DNA of 64,000 nucleotides, taken from the NCBI GenBank assembly GCA_963823075.1, contig CAWGKE010000005.1, positions 1 to 64,000 of the forward strand, in the 5' to 3' direction. The notes beneath the pieces are model-generated. The model searched no databases. It worked only from the letters and a program-made list of their open reading frames with translations, and was not told the origin of the DNA. This document shows, piece by piece, positions 29,436 to 39,279 of this stretch. Every line of letters begins with the position of its first letter. The stretch's first letter is position 1. The translations under genes and the position numbers were made by a program. The DNA comes from UBA4732 sp963823075 (lineage in GTDB: Bacteria; Planctomycetota; Planctomycetia; Gemmatales; Gemmataceae).

Positions 29436-30398
29436 ATGGCTCTGCGAAACGTAGGATGGTTGATCGCCGTCCTGACCGGCGTGTCCGCCGTCGGCGTCGG
29501 CTTTGGCTGGAGCCGAATGGGCGTCCAGCCGGGGCCGCTGAGCGCGGCCGAGACGGCCGACCCGCCGAAGGCGCCGGACGACAAGGATCGAGCCGCCGAC
29601 GAAGCGGCCGTCCGCGCGGCCGTGAAGGAGTTCGGCCAGGCGTTCGAGAAGGGCGACGCCAAGGCCCTGGCCGGCATGTGGACCGAGGAGGGCGAGTACG
29701 TGGCGGACGACGGCGCGACGCTCCGCGGCCGGGCCGCCATCGAAGACGGCTATTCGCAGTTCTTCAAAAAGAACCCCGACGTGAAGCTCGACATGACCAT
29801 TGAATCCGTCCACTTCGTCTCACACGACAGCGCCGTCGTCGAAGGGGCGGCGCGGAGCTACAAGAACGCCAAGGCCGGAGAACCGACATCCAGTCGCGTC
29901 AGCGCCCTTTACGCCCACGAGAACGGCCAATGGCTCATCGCGTTGCTCCGTGAGTGGCCCGATGAGGGCGCAGCCCTGCGCGACGTGGACTGGCTGATCG
30001 GCAGCTGGGAAGCCAAAAACGACAACATCGACGTTCGCACGACCTACGAATGGGACGAAGGCAGGAGCTTTATCCGCGCCCACTTCACGATCAAGGAAAA
30101 GGACAAAGACGTCACGATGTCCGGCACACAGCTCATCGGCAAGGACCCGCGAACCGGCCTGCTCCATTCCTGGCTTTTCGAGAGCGACGGCGCCTTCGGC
30201 GAAGCCGTCTGGAACTGGGACGGCAAGCAGTGGCGGCTGGACGCGGCCGGCGTCGAGCCGGACGGCAGCGACACGACGGCGACGAACCTGCTGACGCCGG
30301 TGGACAAGGATTCCTTCACCTGGCAATCCCTCGACCGCACGGTGGACGGCGAGGCGGCGCCGAGCATCACGCCGGTCAAGGTGGTCCGGGTGAAGTAA
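29436..30398 (+). CDS. Exported SnoaL/DUF4440-like (NTF2 fold) protein
   Basis: The protein has 320 residues with a membrane-targeting N-terminus (WLIAVLTGVSAVGVGFGW). Residues about 55-175 form an NTF2-like domain typical of SgcJ/YybH proteins (AVRAAVKEFGQAFEKGDAKALAGMW, DDGATLRGRAAIEDGY, SRVSALYAHENGQWLIALLREW). The C-terminal half (WLIGSWEAKNDNIDVRTTYEW) resembles a small beta-barrel. The start at 29436 follows GGAG. The fold binds small ligands, but no catalytic set can be assigned. The next gene begins 39 bases downstream on the same strand. Confidence 0.75.
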   Translation: MALRNVGWLIAVLTGVSAVGVGFGWSRMGVQPGPLSAAETADPPKAPDDKDRAADEAAVRAAVKEFGQAFEKGDAKALAGMWTEEGEYVADDGATLRGRAAIEDGYSQFFKKNPDVKLDMTIESVHFVSHDSAVVEGAARSYKNAKAGEPTSSRVSALYAHENGQWLIALLREWPDEGAALRDVDWLIGSWEAKNDNIDVRTTYEWDEGRSFIRAHFTIKEKDKDVTMSGTQLIGKDPRTGLLHSWLFESDGAFGEAVWNWDGKQWRLDAAGVEPDGSDTTATNLLTPVDKDSFTWQSLDRTVDGEAAPSITPVKVVRVK

Positions 30399-30437
30399 CC
30401 GCGTCCCGGGGAAAACGCCTCCACAGGAGAAATGCCG

Positions 30438-31754
30438 ATGAAACGGATACGAAATCTGAGCATGATCGCACTGGGCGCCCTGTGCCTTTTCGTCGTGGAC
30501 TCCGGCTCCCGCGGCCAGCGCTTCGGCGGTCGGGGCGGCGGCCAGGCGGCGGCCGTCGGCGCCCGCGGCGGCGCCGCCGTCGGCCCGTATGGCGGCGCCG
30601 GGGCTGGCGCGCGCACGACCTCGACTGTCGTCGGTCCCCGCGGCCAAACCACGGTCGGTTCCGGGCGCGGCTCGCACACCACGTCCGGCGGAGCGCAGAT
30701 CGACTACGGGGCGGCGGGCCGGAAGACCACCGGGCCGGCCGGCGTGACGACCGGCCGCGGCGTCGGCGCCATCCAGATCACCGGGCCGAACGGGCAGCAG
30801 TACGCCAAGGTCGGCGCCGCGCGTGGTGCAGTGGGTACGAACGGCGCCGTCGGCCAGAAAGGGTCCATCGGCGTCGGCGCCGGCCCGAACGGGGCGGCCG
30901 CCTCGATCAACCGCGGCGGCATCGCGGTCGGCCCGAACGGCGCCGTGGTCGGCAAGTCGCACATTGGCGCCGCGACCGGGCCGGGTGGAACGGTGGTCGG
31001 CGGGTCGCGCACCGGCGTGGCCGTGGGGCCGAACGGCCTGGCGGGCTATACCGCCCGCGGCGCGGCCGTCGGACGCCGGACCACCTACGTGACGGCGGGC
31101 GCGCTCCGCGTCCAGGGCGTTTCCGTCCGCCGGAGCTTCGTCCGCTACGACTGCTTCCGCCCCACCTGGTACGTCGCCCACCCCCACGCCTGGCGGGCGG
31201 CGGCCTGGACCGCGACGGCCTTCTGGGCGGGGGCGACGTGGGGCCGACTCTCCGCCTACTGCGGCTATCCCGCGGCGCCGGTCGTCTACAACTACGGCTC
31301 CACGGTCGTCTACCAGGACAACAGCGTTTACTACAACGGCGAGCCGGTCGCCACGGCCGACGAGTACGCGCAGCAAGCGGCCGCCATCGCCGACCAGGGC
31401 CAGCAGGCCCAGCCGGGCGAGAAGGACGAATGGGTCGCGCTGGGCGTCTTCGGCATGGTCCGGGGCGACGAGACGGACGCCAATCAGATCTTCCAACTCG
31501 CCATTAACAAGGATGGGGTCCTGCGCGGCAACTACTACGACGCGCTGAGCGATTCGACGCTCCCCGTCTTCGGCTCCGTGGACAAGCGGACGCAGCGGGC
31601 CGCCTGGACGGTCGGCGACCGCAAGGAAACGGTCTACGAAACGGGCGTCGGCAACCTGACGGAAGACGAGACGACGATGCTCGTGCATTTCGGCAAGGAC
31701 CGCACGCAGCAGTGGACGCTCATCCGGCTGGAACAGCCGGACGAGGGGAAATGA
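30438..31754 (+). CDS. Glycine-rich surface protein (planctomycete mu-protocadherin-like family)
   Basis: The protein has 438 residues from the ATG at 30438, spaced 8 bases from AGGAG (an ATG at 30432 is too close). A signal peptide is followed by a long Gly/Ala/Val-rich repeat region with recurring GPNG and GPGG turns (GIAVGPNGAVVG, TGVAVGPNGLAG). The conserved C-terminal part has FRPTWYVAHPHAWRAAAW, VYNYGSTVVYQDNSVYYNGEPV and QLAINKDGVLRGNYYDALSD. I recognise this architecture from planctomycete cell-surface proteins. It is probably exported and surface attached. The name mu-protocadherin is historical and gives no function. Confidence 0.8.
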   Translation: MKRIRNLSMIALGALCLFVVDSGSRGQRFGGRGGGQAAAVGARGGAAVGPYGGAGAGARTTSTVVGPRGQTTVGSGRGSHTTSGGAQIDYGAAGRKTTGPAGVTTGRGVGAIQITGPNGQQYAKVGAARGAVGTNGAVGQKGSIGVGAGPNGAAASINRGGIAVGPNGAVVGKSHIGAATGPGGTVVGGSRTGVAVGPNGLAGYTARGAAVGRRTTYVTAGALRVQGVSVRRSFVRYDCFRPTWYVAHPHAWRAAAWTATAFWAGATWGRLSAYCGYPAAPVVYNYGSTVVYQDNSVYYNGEPVATADEYAQQAAAIADQGQQAQPGEKDEWVALGVFGMVRGDETDANQIFQLAINKDGVLRGNYYDALSDSTLPVFGSVDKRTQRAAWTVGDRKETVYETGVGNLTEDETTMLVHFGKDRTQQWTLIRLEQPDEGK

Positions 31755-31769
31755 GGCCGCGGCGCGGAA

Positions 31770-31811
31770 GCCGCCCCTCGCCTCCCTCTTTCCGAGGGGG
31801 GTAGGGGCGGC
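31770..31811. repeat. Hairpin between surface-protein gene and PP2C gene
   Basis: GCCGCCCCT (31770-31778) pairs perfectly with AGGGGCGGC (31803-31811), with an inner CCCTC/GAGGG stem. It lies 16 bases before the PP2C start codon and would sit in the 5' leader if the genes are cotranscribed. Confidence 0.75.
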
Positions 31812-31827
31812 GTGCAGGGGGTGAACC

Positions 31828-32748
31828 ATGAGCAGCAGGGCCGAGTCCGATACGGTTGAATTGCCCACGCCGGCCCCTCCCGGCCGGGCGCCTAGAACGA
31901 CTTCGTCGCTCGTTGAAGTAGATTTAGGGGCGGCGTCGCACACCGGCAAGGTGCGGCCGAACAACGAGGACCATTACCTGGCCGCGCGCTTCGACCGAAC
32001 CATGCGGACGCTGCTGACCAACCTGCCCCCCGGATGCGTCCCGGAACGCAGCGCCGAGACCGCCTACGGCCTGCTCGTGGCCGACGGCATGGGTGGGGCC
32101 GCCGCCGGGGAGGTCGCCAGCCGCACGGCGATCACGGTCCTCGTGGACCTGGTGCTCCGCACGCCCGACTGGATCATGCGCCCCGACGAAGCGCTGATTC
32201 GAGAGGTGCTGGGGCGCATGGACCGGCGCTTCCGGCAAGTCAACCAGGCGCTGGCGGAGCAGGCGCGATCCGAGCCGGACCTGGCCGGCATGGGCACGAC
32301 CCTGACGCTGGCCTGCAGCCACGGGGCAGAGCTGGTCGTCGCCCACGTCGGCGACTCGCGCGCGTACCTCTTCCGCCAGGGGCGCCTTGTGCGACTGACG
32401 CGCGACCACACCATCGCCCAGGCGCTGGCGGATTGCGGCTCCATCCCGGCCGCGGAGGCCGCCACGCACCGCCTGCGGCACGTGCTGACCAACGTGCTCG
32501 GCGCCAAAGGGGACGCGGGCAAGCCGGACCTCAGCCACCTGCGGCTGGTGGACGGCGATCAACTTCTGCTCTGCACGGACGGGCTGACCGGGATGGCGTC
32601 GGACGCGGACATCGCGGCCGTGCTGGGGCGACCTGGCACGGCCGCCGCGGCGTGCGACGCCCTCGTCGAATTGGCTTTGGCGGGCGGCGGCAAGGACAAC
32701 GTGACCGTGGCCCTGGCCCGCTACCGCATCCCGGACGGCGGAGAGTGA
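31828..32748 (+). CDS. PP2C-family Ser/Thr protein phosphatase (copy 1)
   Basis: The protein has 306 residues. Motifs run in order: HTGKVRPNNEDHYLAAR (first metal aspartate region), VADGMGGAAAGEVAS, GMGTTLTLA, AHVGDSRAYLFRQG, LTRDHT, LLLCTDGLTGM and GGGKDNVTVALARY. All metal-binding aspartates expected of bacterial Stp/PP2C enzymes are visible. It should remove phosphate from Ser/Thr, opposing kinases such as the one at 10755. A paralogue lies at 38333-39247, and the two bracket the sulfatase, carbonic anhydrase and DUF3604 genes. There are no membrane segments. Confidence 0.9.
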   Translation: MSSRAESDTVELPTPAPPGRAPRTTSSLVEVDLGAASHTGKVRPNNEDHYLAARFDRTMRTLLTNLPPGCVPERSAETAYGLLVADGMGGAAAGEVASRTAITVLVDLVLRTPDWIMRPDEALIREVLGRMDRRFRQVNQALAEQARSEPDLAGMGTTLTLACSHGAELVVAHVGDSRAYLFRQGRLVRLTRDHTIAQALADCGSIPAAEAATHRLRHVLTNVLGAKGDAGKPDLSHLRLVDGDQLLLCTDGLTGMASDADIAAVLGRPGTAAAACDALVELALAGGGKDNVTVALARYRIPDGGE

Positions 32749-32807
32749 GGCGAACCCGTGAAACGGCCGAATCATGAGCAATAATGCCGGTCACAATAGG
32801 AGAACGC

Positions 32808-32841
32808 TGTTGTGGCACGGTCTCCCGACCGTGCCGCAACA
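32808..32841. repeat. GTTGTGGC hairpin, copy 1, before the arylsulfatase
   Basis: Arms 32808-32822 and 32827-32841 pair over 15 bases (one G-U) with a four-base loop, TCCC. A nearly identical hairpin lies at 35513-35544, so the two copies sit at either side of the arylsulfatase gene in the same orientation. Confidence 0.85.
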
Positions 32842-32846
32842 CGGCG

Positions 32847-32879
32847 CCGAAGGTCTCCCACGGCGGGGGAGACTTTCGG
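32847..32879. repeat. Second hairpin, 13-bp arms
   Basis: CCGAAGGTCTCCC (32847-32859) pairs with 32867-32879 with one G-U pair. It immediately follows the GTTGTGGC hairpin. The remainder of the gap up to 33005 shows nothing further. Confidence 0.75.
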
Positions 32880-33005
32880 TCGGCCCCGTGTGAAGTCCCT
32901 GGAAAGCTCGGAGAGTCTTGTGGGGGAGTTCTCGCATAGGCTCGCGGAAACGTCGGGTGCGGATCGACCACAGGATGCGTTTCGCCCCTATTGGGAGAAT
33001 CCTCA

Positions 33006-35483
33006 ATGTTGCGCAACATGAGAGTCCAAATCGTGGCGGTCCTCACGGTCGGCGCCCTGCTCGGCTGCTTGGCCGCAACAGGCGCGCTGAATCCCTGCGC
33101 CTGGGCCGATGACGCCGGTTCGGCGACCGATCAAGCCGGCCCCGACATGCTCGACCGCACGGTCCTGCCGATTCCGGAGCCGGAGCCTGCCGCGATCACC
33201 GAAGTCGATGCCCGCAAGGTAAAACCCCCGCCGCGGTTTCAGGTGAAGGCGCCGAAAGGCGCGCCGAACGTGGTGGTCATCCTCCTCGACAACGTGGGCT
33301 TCGGCGACCTATCGACGTTCGGCGGCCCGATCCAGATGCCCACCCTGGACCGCCTCGCCAAGACCGGGCTGCGCTACAACAATTTCAAAGTCCCCCCGTT
33401 GTGTTCGCCCAGCCGCATGGCCCTGCTTACCGGCCGCAATAGCCATAGCTGCAACTTCGGCATGATCGCGGAAATGGCCACCGCCTTCCCGGGGAACACG
33501 GGGATGCGTCCCAGCAGCATCGCGATGCTGCCCGAGATCTTGCGGCTCAACGGCTATAACACCGCCATGTTCGGCAAGTGTCACGAGCTGGGCCCTGGGA
33601 AACCAGCGTCGTCGGGCCGTTCGACCGCTGGCCGGTGCATAGCGGGTTTGAGAGGTTCTACGGCTTCCTGTCCGGCGAGGCCGACCTCTTTCATCCGGTC
33701 ATGTACGACAACCTGACCCGGGTGGATCTGCCCCCCGACCCCAATTACTACGCCAGCACCGACCTGACGGACAAGGCCATCCGCTGGGTGCATTCCCAGC
33801 ATTCGTTGGCCCCCGACAAGCCCTTTTTCGTCTACTACTCCGCGATTGGCAACCACGCCCCGTTCCAGGTTCCCGAGAAGTGGCGCGACAAGTACAAGGG
33901 CAAGTTCGACCAGGGCTGGGACCAGGTGCGGAAGGAAACGCTGGCCCGCCAGATCAAGCTGGGGGTCGTGCCCCCGGGCACGAAGCTCGCGCCCAAGCCG
34001 GAGGGGATCCAGGACTGGGACAAGCTTGACGGCCGACGAGAAGAAGGTTTTTGCCAGGTACATGGAAATCTATGCCGCCTTCGGCGAAGTGACCGACTAC
34101 GAAATCGGGCGGTTCCTGGACGCGATCGACGGCATGGGTGAAATGGACAACACGCTGGTCTTCTACATCACGGGCGACAACGGCTCGGTTTTCCAGGGCG
34201 GCCCCAGCGGCGCCTTCAATGAGATGTCCGTGTTCAACGCCGTGCCAGAGCCCCTCGACATTCCGCTGAAGCACTTTGATGAAATCGGCGGCCCGAAATC
34301 CCACATTTTGTATCCCAACGGCTGGGCCTTCGCCGGCGCCACGCCCTTTGGTTGGGGCCACCAGGTGGCCTCCTACGGCGGCATCTGCCAGCCCGTGGTG
34401 GTGCATTGGCCGAAGGGCGTCAAGGAGAAGGGCGGCCTGCGTACGCAGTGGCACCACATGACGGACATTGCCCCGACGGTGTTGGAGGCGGCCGGGCTGC
34501 CCGAACCCGGGGTCGTCCACGGCGTCAGGCAGAAGCCCTTCGAGGGTGTGAGCATGCTCTACACCTTTAATGACGCCGAGGCGAAGTCGCGCCACACCAC
34601 GCAATACTTCGAGATGGCAGGCAACCGAGGCATCTACCACGACGGCTGGTTCGCCACCACGGTGCATCGGCCGCCGTGGGAGAGCAAGCCGCGAGCCACG
34701 TTCGACAAGGACAAGTGGGAGCTTTACGACGTCGAGAAAGACTTCAGCTGCGCGGATGACCTTGCCGCGAAATACCCCGAAAAGGTTGAAAGGCTAAAGG
34801 GCCTCTTTCTGGAGGAGGCCGTCAAGTACAACGTGTTGCCGCTTGACGACCGCGCCTGGGAGCGCTTCAATGCCGCGCTTGCTGGCCGTCCCGATTTGAT
34901 GGCAGGTCGCACCGAGCTGACGGTCTATGAAGGAATGAAGGGGTTGGGCGAGGACGCCTTCATCAACGTCAAGAACCGCTCCTTCGTGATCACGGCCGAC
35001 CTCGAGGTCCCGGAGGCCGGCGCCGAGGGGGTGGTCCTGGCCCAGGGCGGGAAAATGGGCGGCTGGAGCCTCTACGTCAAGGAGGGCAAGCCCAAGTTCG
35101 CCTACAACTGGCTCGCTCGTGAGACGTACACGATTGCCGGCCCCGCTCGCCTGCCGGCCGGGCGGGTGACGCTCCGCTTCGAGTTTGCTTACGACGGAGG
35201 CAAGCCCGGCGCGGGGGGCAAGGGTTTGATCTTCGTCAACGGTGAAAAGGTCGCCGAAGGGCGGATCGAGCACACGCACCCGAACGTGTTTGGCGCGGAA
35301 ACGACGGACGTGGGCGAGAACCTCTACACGGTCGTGACCGACGACTACAAGGAGGGCGATAACAAGTTCACCGGCAAGATTCACAAGGTGACCATCCAGC
35401 TCGGCAAATCCAACCTCAGCGAGGAGGCGCAGAGGGCTATCGAAGACTTGAGCGTCGAGAAACTGCTGGACCTGGACAGGTAA
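33006..35483 (+). CDS. Exported arylsulfatase, S1 family (two compensating frame breaks)
   Basis: This would hydrolyse sulfate esters. The protein has about 825 residues with an N-terminal signal (VQIVAVLTVGALLGCLAATGAL). The sulfatase signature CSPSRMALLTGRN places the cysteine to be converted to formylglycine near residue 133. Metal-site features are PNVVVILLDNVGFGDLSTFGG and FYITGDNGS. The C-terminal part (after residue 640) is a beta domain. The frame breaks near 33594 (one C missing from a C-run) and returns near 34026 (one T extra in CTTGACG). Restoring both gives one protein. A formylglycine-generating enzyme is not in the window. Confidence 0.85.
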
Positions 35484-35512
35484 TCGAGCCGTTGAGGAAA
35501 CGGAAACAGCGT

Positions 35513-35544
35513 GTTGTGGCGCGGTCTCCTGACCGTGCCACAAC
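35513..35544. repeat. GTTGTGGC hairpin, copy 2, after the arylsulfatase
   Basis: Arms 35513-35526 and 35531-35544 pair with a four-base loop. The sequence differs from the copy at 32808-32841 by only three or four bases. It lies 30 bases past the sulfatase stop and 30 before the carbonic anhydrase start. Confidence 0.85.
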
Positions 35545-35574
35545 GGACAACGGAGAGTAAAGAGAGGAATCGTA

Positions 35575-36291
35575 ATGCACGAACGCATGTTTTCCCGCCG
35601 CCGGCTCCTGACGTCCGCCGCGGGTCTTGGGCTGGGTCTGGCGGCGTCGTCCGTGATCCGGGCCGACGACCTGAAGGCGGCGCCGGAGGAGCCGTTTCCG
35701 AAGGACGCCAAGGAGGCGTTGCAGCGTCTCGCCGCCGGCAACAAGCGGTTCGTCGCGGGGGAGTCCATCCATCCCCGTGCGAGCAAGGAGTGGCGCCAGC
35801 GACTGACCAAGGGACAGAAGCCGTTCGCAGCGGTCCTCAGCTGCAGCGACTCGCGCGTCCCCTCCGAGCTGGTCTTCGACCAGGGGTTCGGCGACCTGTT
35901 CGTCATCCGCGTGGCCGGAAACGTCCTCGCCCCCGACGGCCTGGGCACCCTGGAGTACGCCTGGCTGCATTTGAAATTGCCGCTGGTGCTGGTGCTCGGC
36001 CACGAGGGCTGCGGGGCCGTGGCCGCCGCGCTGGAGGCCAAATTCCACCAGGCCAAGGAGCCGGAGGCGGTCGCGGCATTGGTGCATCGGATCGACCCGG
36101 CGCTGAAGGACATCGACCCCAAGCTGACGGGCGAGGCGCAGCTCCAGGCGGCGGTGGAGGCCAACGTCCGCTGGTCGATGGCGCAGCTCGCCGACAATCC
36201 CGATGCGAAAAAGGCGATGGAGGAGAAGCGGTTCGAGACGGCCGGGGCGGTGTACGATTTGGAGACGGGCGCGGTGCGTTTTCTGTCCTGA
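35575..36291 (+). CDS. Beta-carbonic anhydrase, exported (Tat-like signal)
   Basis: This interconverts CO2 and bicarbonate. The protein has 238 residues. The zinc ligands are C90 in SCSDSRVPSE and H143-x2-C146 in LGHEGCGAV, with the D92/R94 dyad of the active site. The N-terminus (FSRRRLLTSAAGLGLGLAASS) has a twin-arginine-like signal, which implies export folded with zinc. RVAGNVLAPDGLGTLEYA is conserved in the family. It lies between the arylsulfatase and the DUF3604 gene, all on the plus strand with short gaps, so a shared transcript is plausible. Confidence 0.9.
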   Translation: MHERMFSRRRLLTSAAGLGLGLAASSVIRADDLKAAPEEPFPKDAKEALQRLAAGNKRFVAGESIHPRASKEWRQRLTKGQKPFAAVLSCSDSRVPSELVFDQGFGDLFVIRVAGNVLAPDGLGTLEYAWLHLKLPLVLVLGHEGCGAVAAALEAKFHQAKEPEAVAALVHRIDPALKDIDPKLTGEAQLQAAVEANVRWSMAQLADNPDAKKAMEEKRFETAGAVYDLETGAVRFLS

Positions 36292-36337
36292 GTCGGGCCT
36301 TGCTTGTCCGCGTTCCCTTGACACCGAAAGGCGACCC

Positions 36338-38290
36338 ATGAAAACCTCACGACTCGGCAAGATCGTCCTCGGATCGGCGGCCGTCGGCCTGATGGCGCTG
36401 GCCGCGTGGGCCGAGCAGCCGCCGGCCCCCATCACCGACGTCGGCACGCTCGACAAGGAGTCGGCCGACAAGGCGTTCAAGAAGCCGTATTCGCCCTACG
36501 CCGGCCGCAATTATCCGACGCGGCCGCTCTTCGGCGACACGCACCTGCACACGTCGGCGTCCATGGACGCCGGCGCCTTCGGCTGCCGGCTCGGCCCGAA
36601 GGACGCCTACCGCTTCGCCAAGGGGGAAGAGGTGGTCGCCTCGATGGGCGAACACGCGAAGCTGTCCCGTCCGCTGGACTTCCTGGTGGTGACGGACCAC
36701 TCCGACGGCCTCGGCTTCTTCCCCCGGCTGCTCGCCGGCGACCCGAAGATGCTGGCGGACCCGAAGGGCCGCCAGTGGTACAACCTCATCCAGGAAGGCA
36801 AGGGGGCGGATGCAGCCATCGATATCGTTTCCAGCTTCTCCCAGGGGACATTCCCCCTGGCGATCGCGCCGGTCCCCGGCACGGAAGCCTTCCGCGACGC
36901 CTGGCGGCTGAACATCGAGGCGGCCGACCAGGCCAACGACCCCGGCCATTTCACGGCGTTCATCGGCTACGAGTGGACCTCGAACACCGGCGGCAACAAC
37001 TTGCACCGCAACGTCATCTTCCGCGACAACGGCCTGAAGGCCGGCCAGGTCGAGCCGCTCATCACCGTCAAGCCGCTGGGCAGCGACAACCCCCGCGACC
37101 TCTGGAAGTGGATGGCCGCCTACGAGGACAAGACCGGCGGCAGCGTCCTCGCCATCGCCCACAACGGCAACCTGAGCAACGGCCGGATGTTTCCGGTAAT
37201 CGAATCGTTTACCGGCAAGCCGATCGACCGCGAGTACGCCGAGCAGCGGGCGCACTGGGAGCGCCTCTACGAGGCGACGCAGATCAAGGGCGACGGCGAG
37301 GCCCACCCGTTCCTGTCGCCGACCGACGAGTTCGCCGCCTTCGAGCGCTGGGACAAGGGCAATCTCGACCTCAGCGAACTCAAGAAAAAAGAGATGCTGG
37401 AGTATGAGTACGCCCGGTCGGCGCTGAAGAACGGCCTGAAGCTGGGACAGGAGCTGGGGACCAACCCGTACCACTTCGGCATGGTCGGCTCGACCGACTC
37501 GCACACCGGCCTGGCTACGGCGGACCAGGACAACTTCTTCGGCAAGACGTCCGGCTCCGAGCCGAGTCCCACGCGCGCCTCGAAGCCGTTCATCAAGGCG
37601 GAGAAGGCGACCATCATGAGCTGGGAAGAGGTCGCCTCCGGCTACGCGGCCGTGTGGGCGACCGACAACACCCGCGAGGCGATCTTCGACGCCATGCAGC
37701 GGCGCGAGACCTACGCCACCACCGGCCCGCGCATGGCCGTGCGCTTCTTCGGCGGCTGGGACTTCGAGGCGAAGGACGCGACGAACCGCATGCCGGCGTC
37801 GGTCGGCTACGCCAAGGGCGTCCCGATGGGCGGCGACCTGACCGCCGCGCCCGACGGCAAGGCGGCGACCTTCCTCGTCGCCGCGCTCAAGGACCCCATC
37901 GGCGCCAACCTCGACCGCATCCAGGTCGTCAAGGGCTGGCTCGACAAGGGCGGCGAGCTGCACGAGAAGGTCTACGACGTGGTGTGGTCCGGCGACCGCA
38001 AGCCCGACCCGAAGACCGGCAAGCTGCCGCCGGTGGGCGACACGGTGGACGTGGCGGAAGCGACGTGGACGAACACGATCGGCGCCCCGGAGCTGGCGAC
38101 GGTCTGGAAGGACCCGGACTTCGACGCGTCGCAGCGGGCCTTCTACTACGCCCGCGTGATCGAGATCCCGACGCCGCGCTGGACGGCGTACGACGCCAAG
38201 CGGTTCGGGATCAAGATGGATCCGAAAATCCCTAGGGAGGCCCAGCAGCGGGCCTACACGTCGCCCATCTGGTACACTTCTGCAAAGTAG
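36338..38290 (+). CDS. Exported DUF3604 protein, PHP/amidohydrolase-like
   Basis: The protein has 650 residues from the ATG at 36338, with a signal peptide (IVLGSAAVGLMALAAWAEQPP). Metal-binding motifs of the PHP type are visible in order: LFGDTHLHTSASMDAG, VVTDHSDGLG, GYEWTSN, AIAHNGNLSNG and GSTDSHTGLATA. These point to a metal-dependent hydrolase, but no substrate is known for DUF3604. The family is often found near sulfatases (from memory), which agrees with the neighbour at 33006. The gene is intact, 46 bases after the carbonic anhydrase. Confidence 0.82.
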   Translation: MKTSRLGKIVLGSAAVGLMALAAWAEQPPAPITDVGTLDKESADKAFKKPYSPYAGRNYPTRPLFGDTHLHTSASMDAGAFGCRLGPKDAYRFAKGEEVVASMGEHAKLSRPLDFLVVTDHSDGLGFFPRLLAGDPKMLADPKGRQWYNLIQEGKGADAAIDIVSSFSQGTFPLAIAPVPGTEAFRDAWRLNIEAADQANDPGHFTAFIGYEWTSNTGGNNLHRNVIFRDNGLKAGQVEPLITVKPLGSDNPRDLWKWMAAYEDKTGGSVLAIAHNGNLSNGRMFPVIESFTGKPIDREYAEQRAHWERLYEATQIKGDGEAHPFLSPTDEFAAFERWDKGNLDLSELKKKEMLEYEYARSALKNGLKLGQELGTNPYHFGMVGSTDSHTGLATADQDNFFGKTSGSEPSPTRASKPFIKAEKATIMSWEEVASGYAAVWATDNTREAIFDAMQRRETYATTGPRMAVRFFGGWDFEAKDATNRMPASVGYAKGVPMGGDLTAAPDGKAATFLVAALKDPIGANLDRIQVVKGWLDKGGELHEKVYDVVWSGDRKPDPKTGKLPPVGDTVDVAEATWTNTIGAPELATVWKDPDFDASQRAFYYARVIEIPTPRWTAYDAKRFGIKMDPKIPREAQQRAYTSPIWYTSAK

Positions 38291-38332
38291 CGGCGGCGTT
38301 CAAACGCAAGTCGTTGATGAACGGAGCGAGAC

Positions 38333-39247
38333 ATGACCGAGACGCGAGCCAACAAGGAGTTCCACGAAGTAACGACGGTCATCCTGTCCGCAGGAACGCC
38401 GACGGCGCCCACCGCCGCGCGTGTCGAGTTTGGAGCGCGGACGCACGTCGGCAAGGTGCGTCCCAACAACGAGGATCAGTATCTGATCGCACGACTCTGT
38501 AAATCGGTGGACGTGCTGGCCGCGACCTCGCCGCCGGAGCAAGGTCCGCACCTTCTCCAGCGCGAGGGTTATCTCTTCCTGGTGGCCGACGGCATGGGCG
38601 GCGCGGCTGCGGGGGAGGTCGCCAGCGCACTGGTGGTCCGCGAGGCGATAACGCACGTCCTGGAGACGGCCAAGTGGTTTTTCCAGCTGGACGACCCGGA
38701 CGAAGACGTGCGGCTGCGCTTGCTCCGTGAGGCGTTGGAGCGGGCGGATCGCAAGCTCATCGAAGAAGGCGAAAACAACCCAGCCCTGGCCGGCATGGGA
38801 ACGACCCTGACCGCGCTGAGCATTATCGGGACCGACGGGTTCATCGTTCACGTCGGCGATTCGCGCGCCTACCTGTTCCGCGACGGCAAACTGGAGCAGT
38901 TGACCCGGGACCACACCGTCGCGGAGGAGTTGGTCCGGCGCGGACTGATGCCTCCTCAGGAGGGCCGGACCCACAGGCTGCGCCACGCTCTCACGAACGT
39001 CCTCGGCGGAAAGCCGGGCGTCGAAGGCGAGGTGGTTAAGCTCCGCCTGGCCGACGGCGACCGGCTCCTGCTCTGCACCGACGGCCTGCACGGATCGCTT
39101 GGCGACGCCCAAATCGCCGACATCCTCGCGCGGCATCCCGCCCCGGAGGAGACGTGCGGCGCCCTCGTCGAGGCCGTCCTGGCCCGCGGCGCCCCCGACA
39201 ACGTCACGGTGGTCGTGGCCGCCTGTTCGTTCCCGGCAGGGGATTGA
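38333..39247 (+). CDS. PP2C-family Ser/Thr protein phosphatase (copy 2)
   Basis: The protein has 304 residues. It is a paralogue of the copy at 31828, with the same motif order: HVGKVRPNNEDQYLIAR, VADGMGGAAAGEVASAL, GMGTTLTAL, HVGDSRAYLFRDG, LTRDHTVAEELV, LLLCTDGLHGSL and GAPDNVTVVVAA. The metal-binding aspartates are present. An N-terminal extension of about 35 residues lacks any signal. It starts 42 bases after the DUF3604 gene and ends the backbone cluster; island DNA begins right after it. Confidence 0.9.
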   Translation: MTETRANKEFHEVTTVILSAGTPTAPTAARVEFGARTHVGKVRPNNEDQYLIARLCKSVDVLAATSPPEQGPHLLQREGYLFLVADGMGGAAAGEVASALVVREAITHVLETAKWFFQLDDPDEDVRLRLLREALERADRKLIEEGENNPALAGMGTTLTALSIIGTDGFIVHVGDSRAYLFRDGKLEQLTRDHTVAEELVRRGLMPPQEGRTHRLRHALTNVLGGKPGVEGEVVKLRLADGDRLLLCTDGLHGSLGDAQIADILARHPAPEETCGALVEAVLARGAPDNVTVVVAACSFPAGD

Positions 39248-39279
39248 TGGCTGTAGCCCGAGATGAGGCAGGGGCGTGC

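Noticed and set aside
29820..31964. A 714-codon minus-strand open frame opposite the NTF2 and surface-protein genes
   Set aside because: No recognisable domain; it mirrors two genes with strong ribosome sites and family matches.
36347..37963. A 538-codon minus-strand open frame opposite DUF3604
   Set aside because: It mirrors the plus-strand metal-hydrolase motifs and has no start signal.
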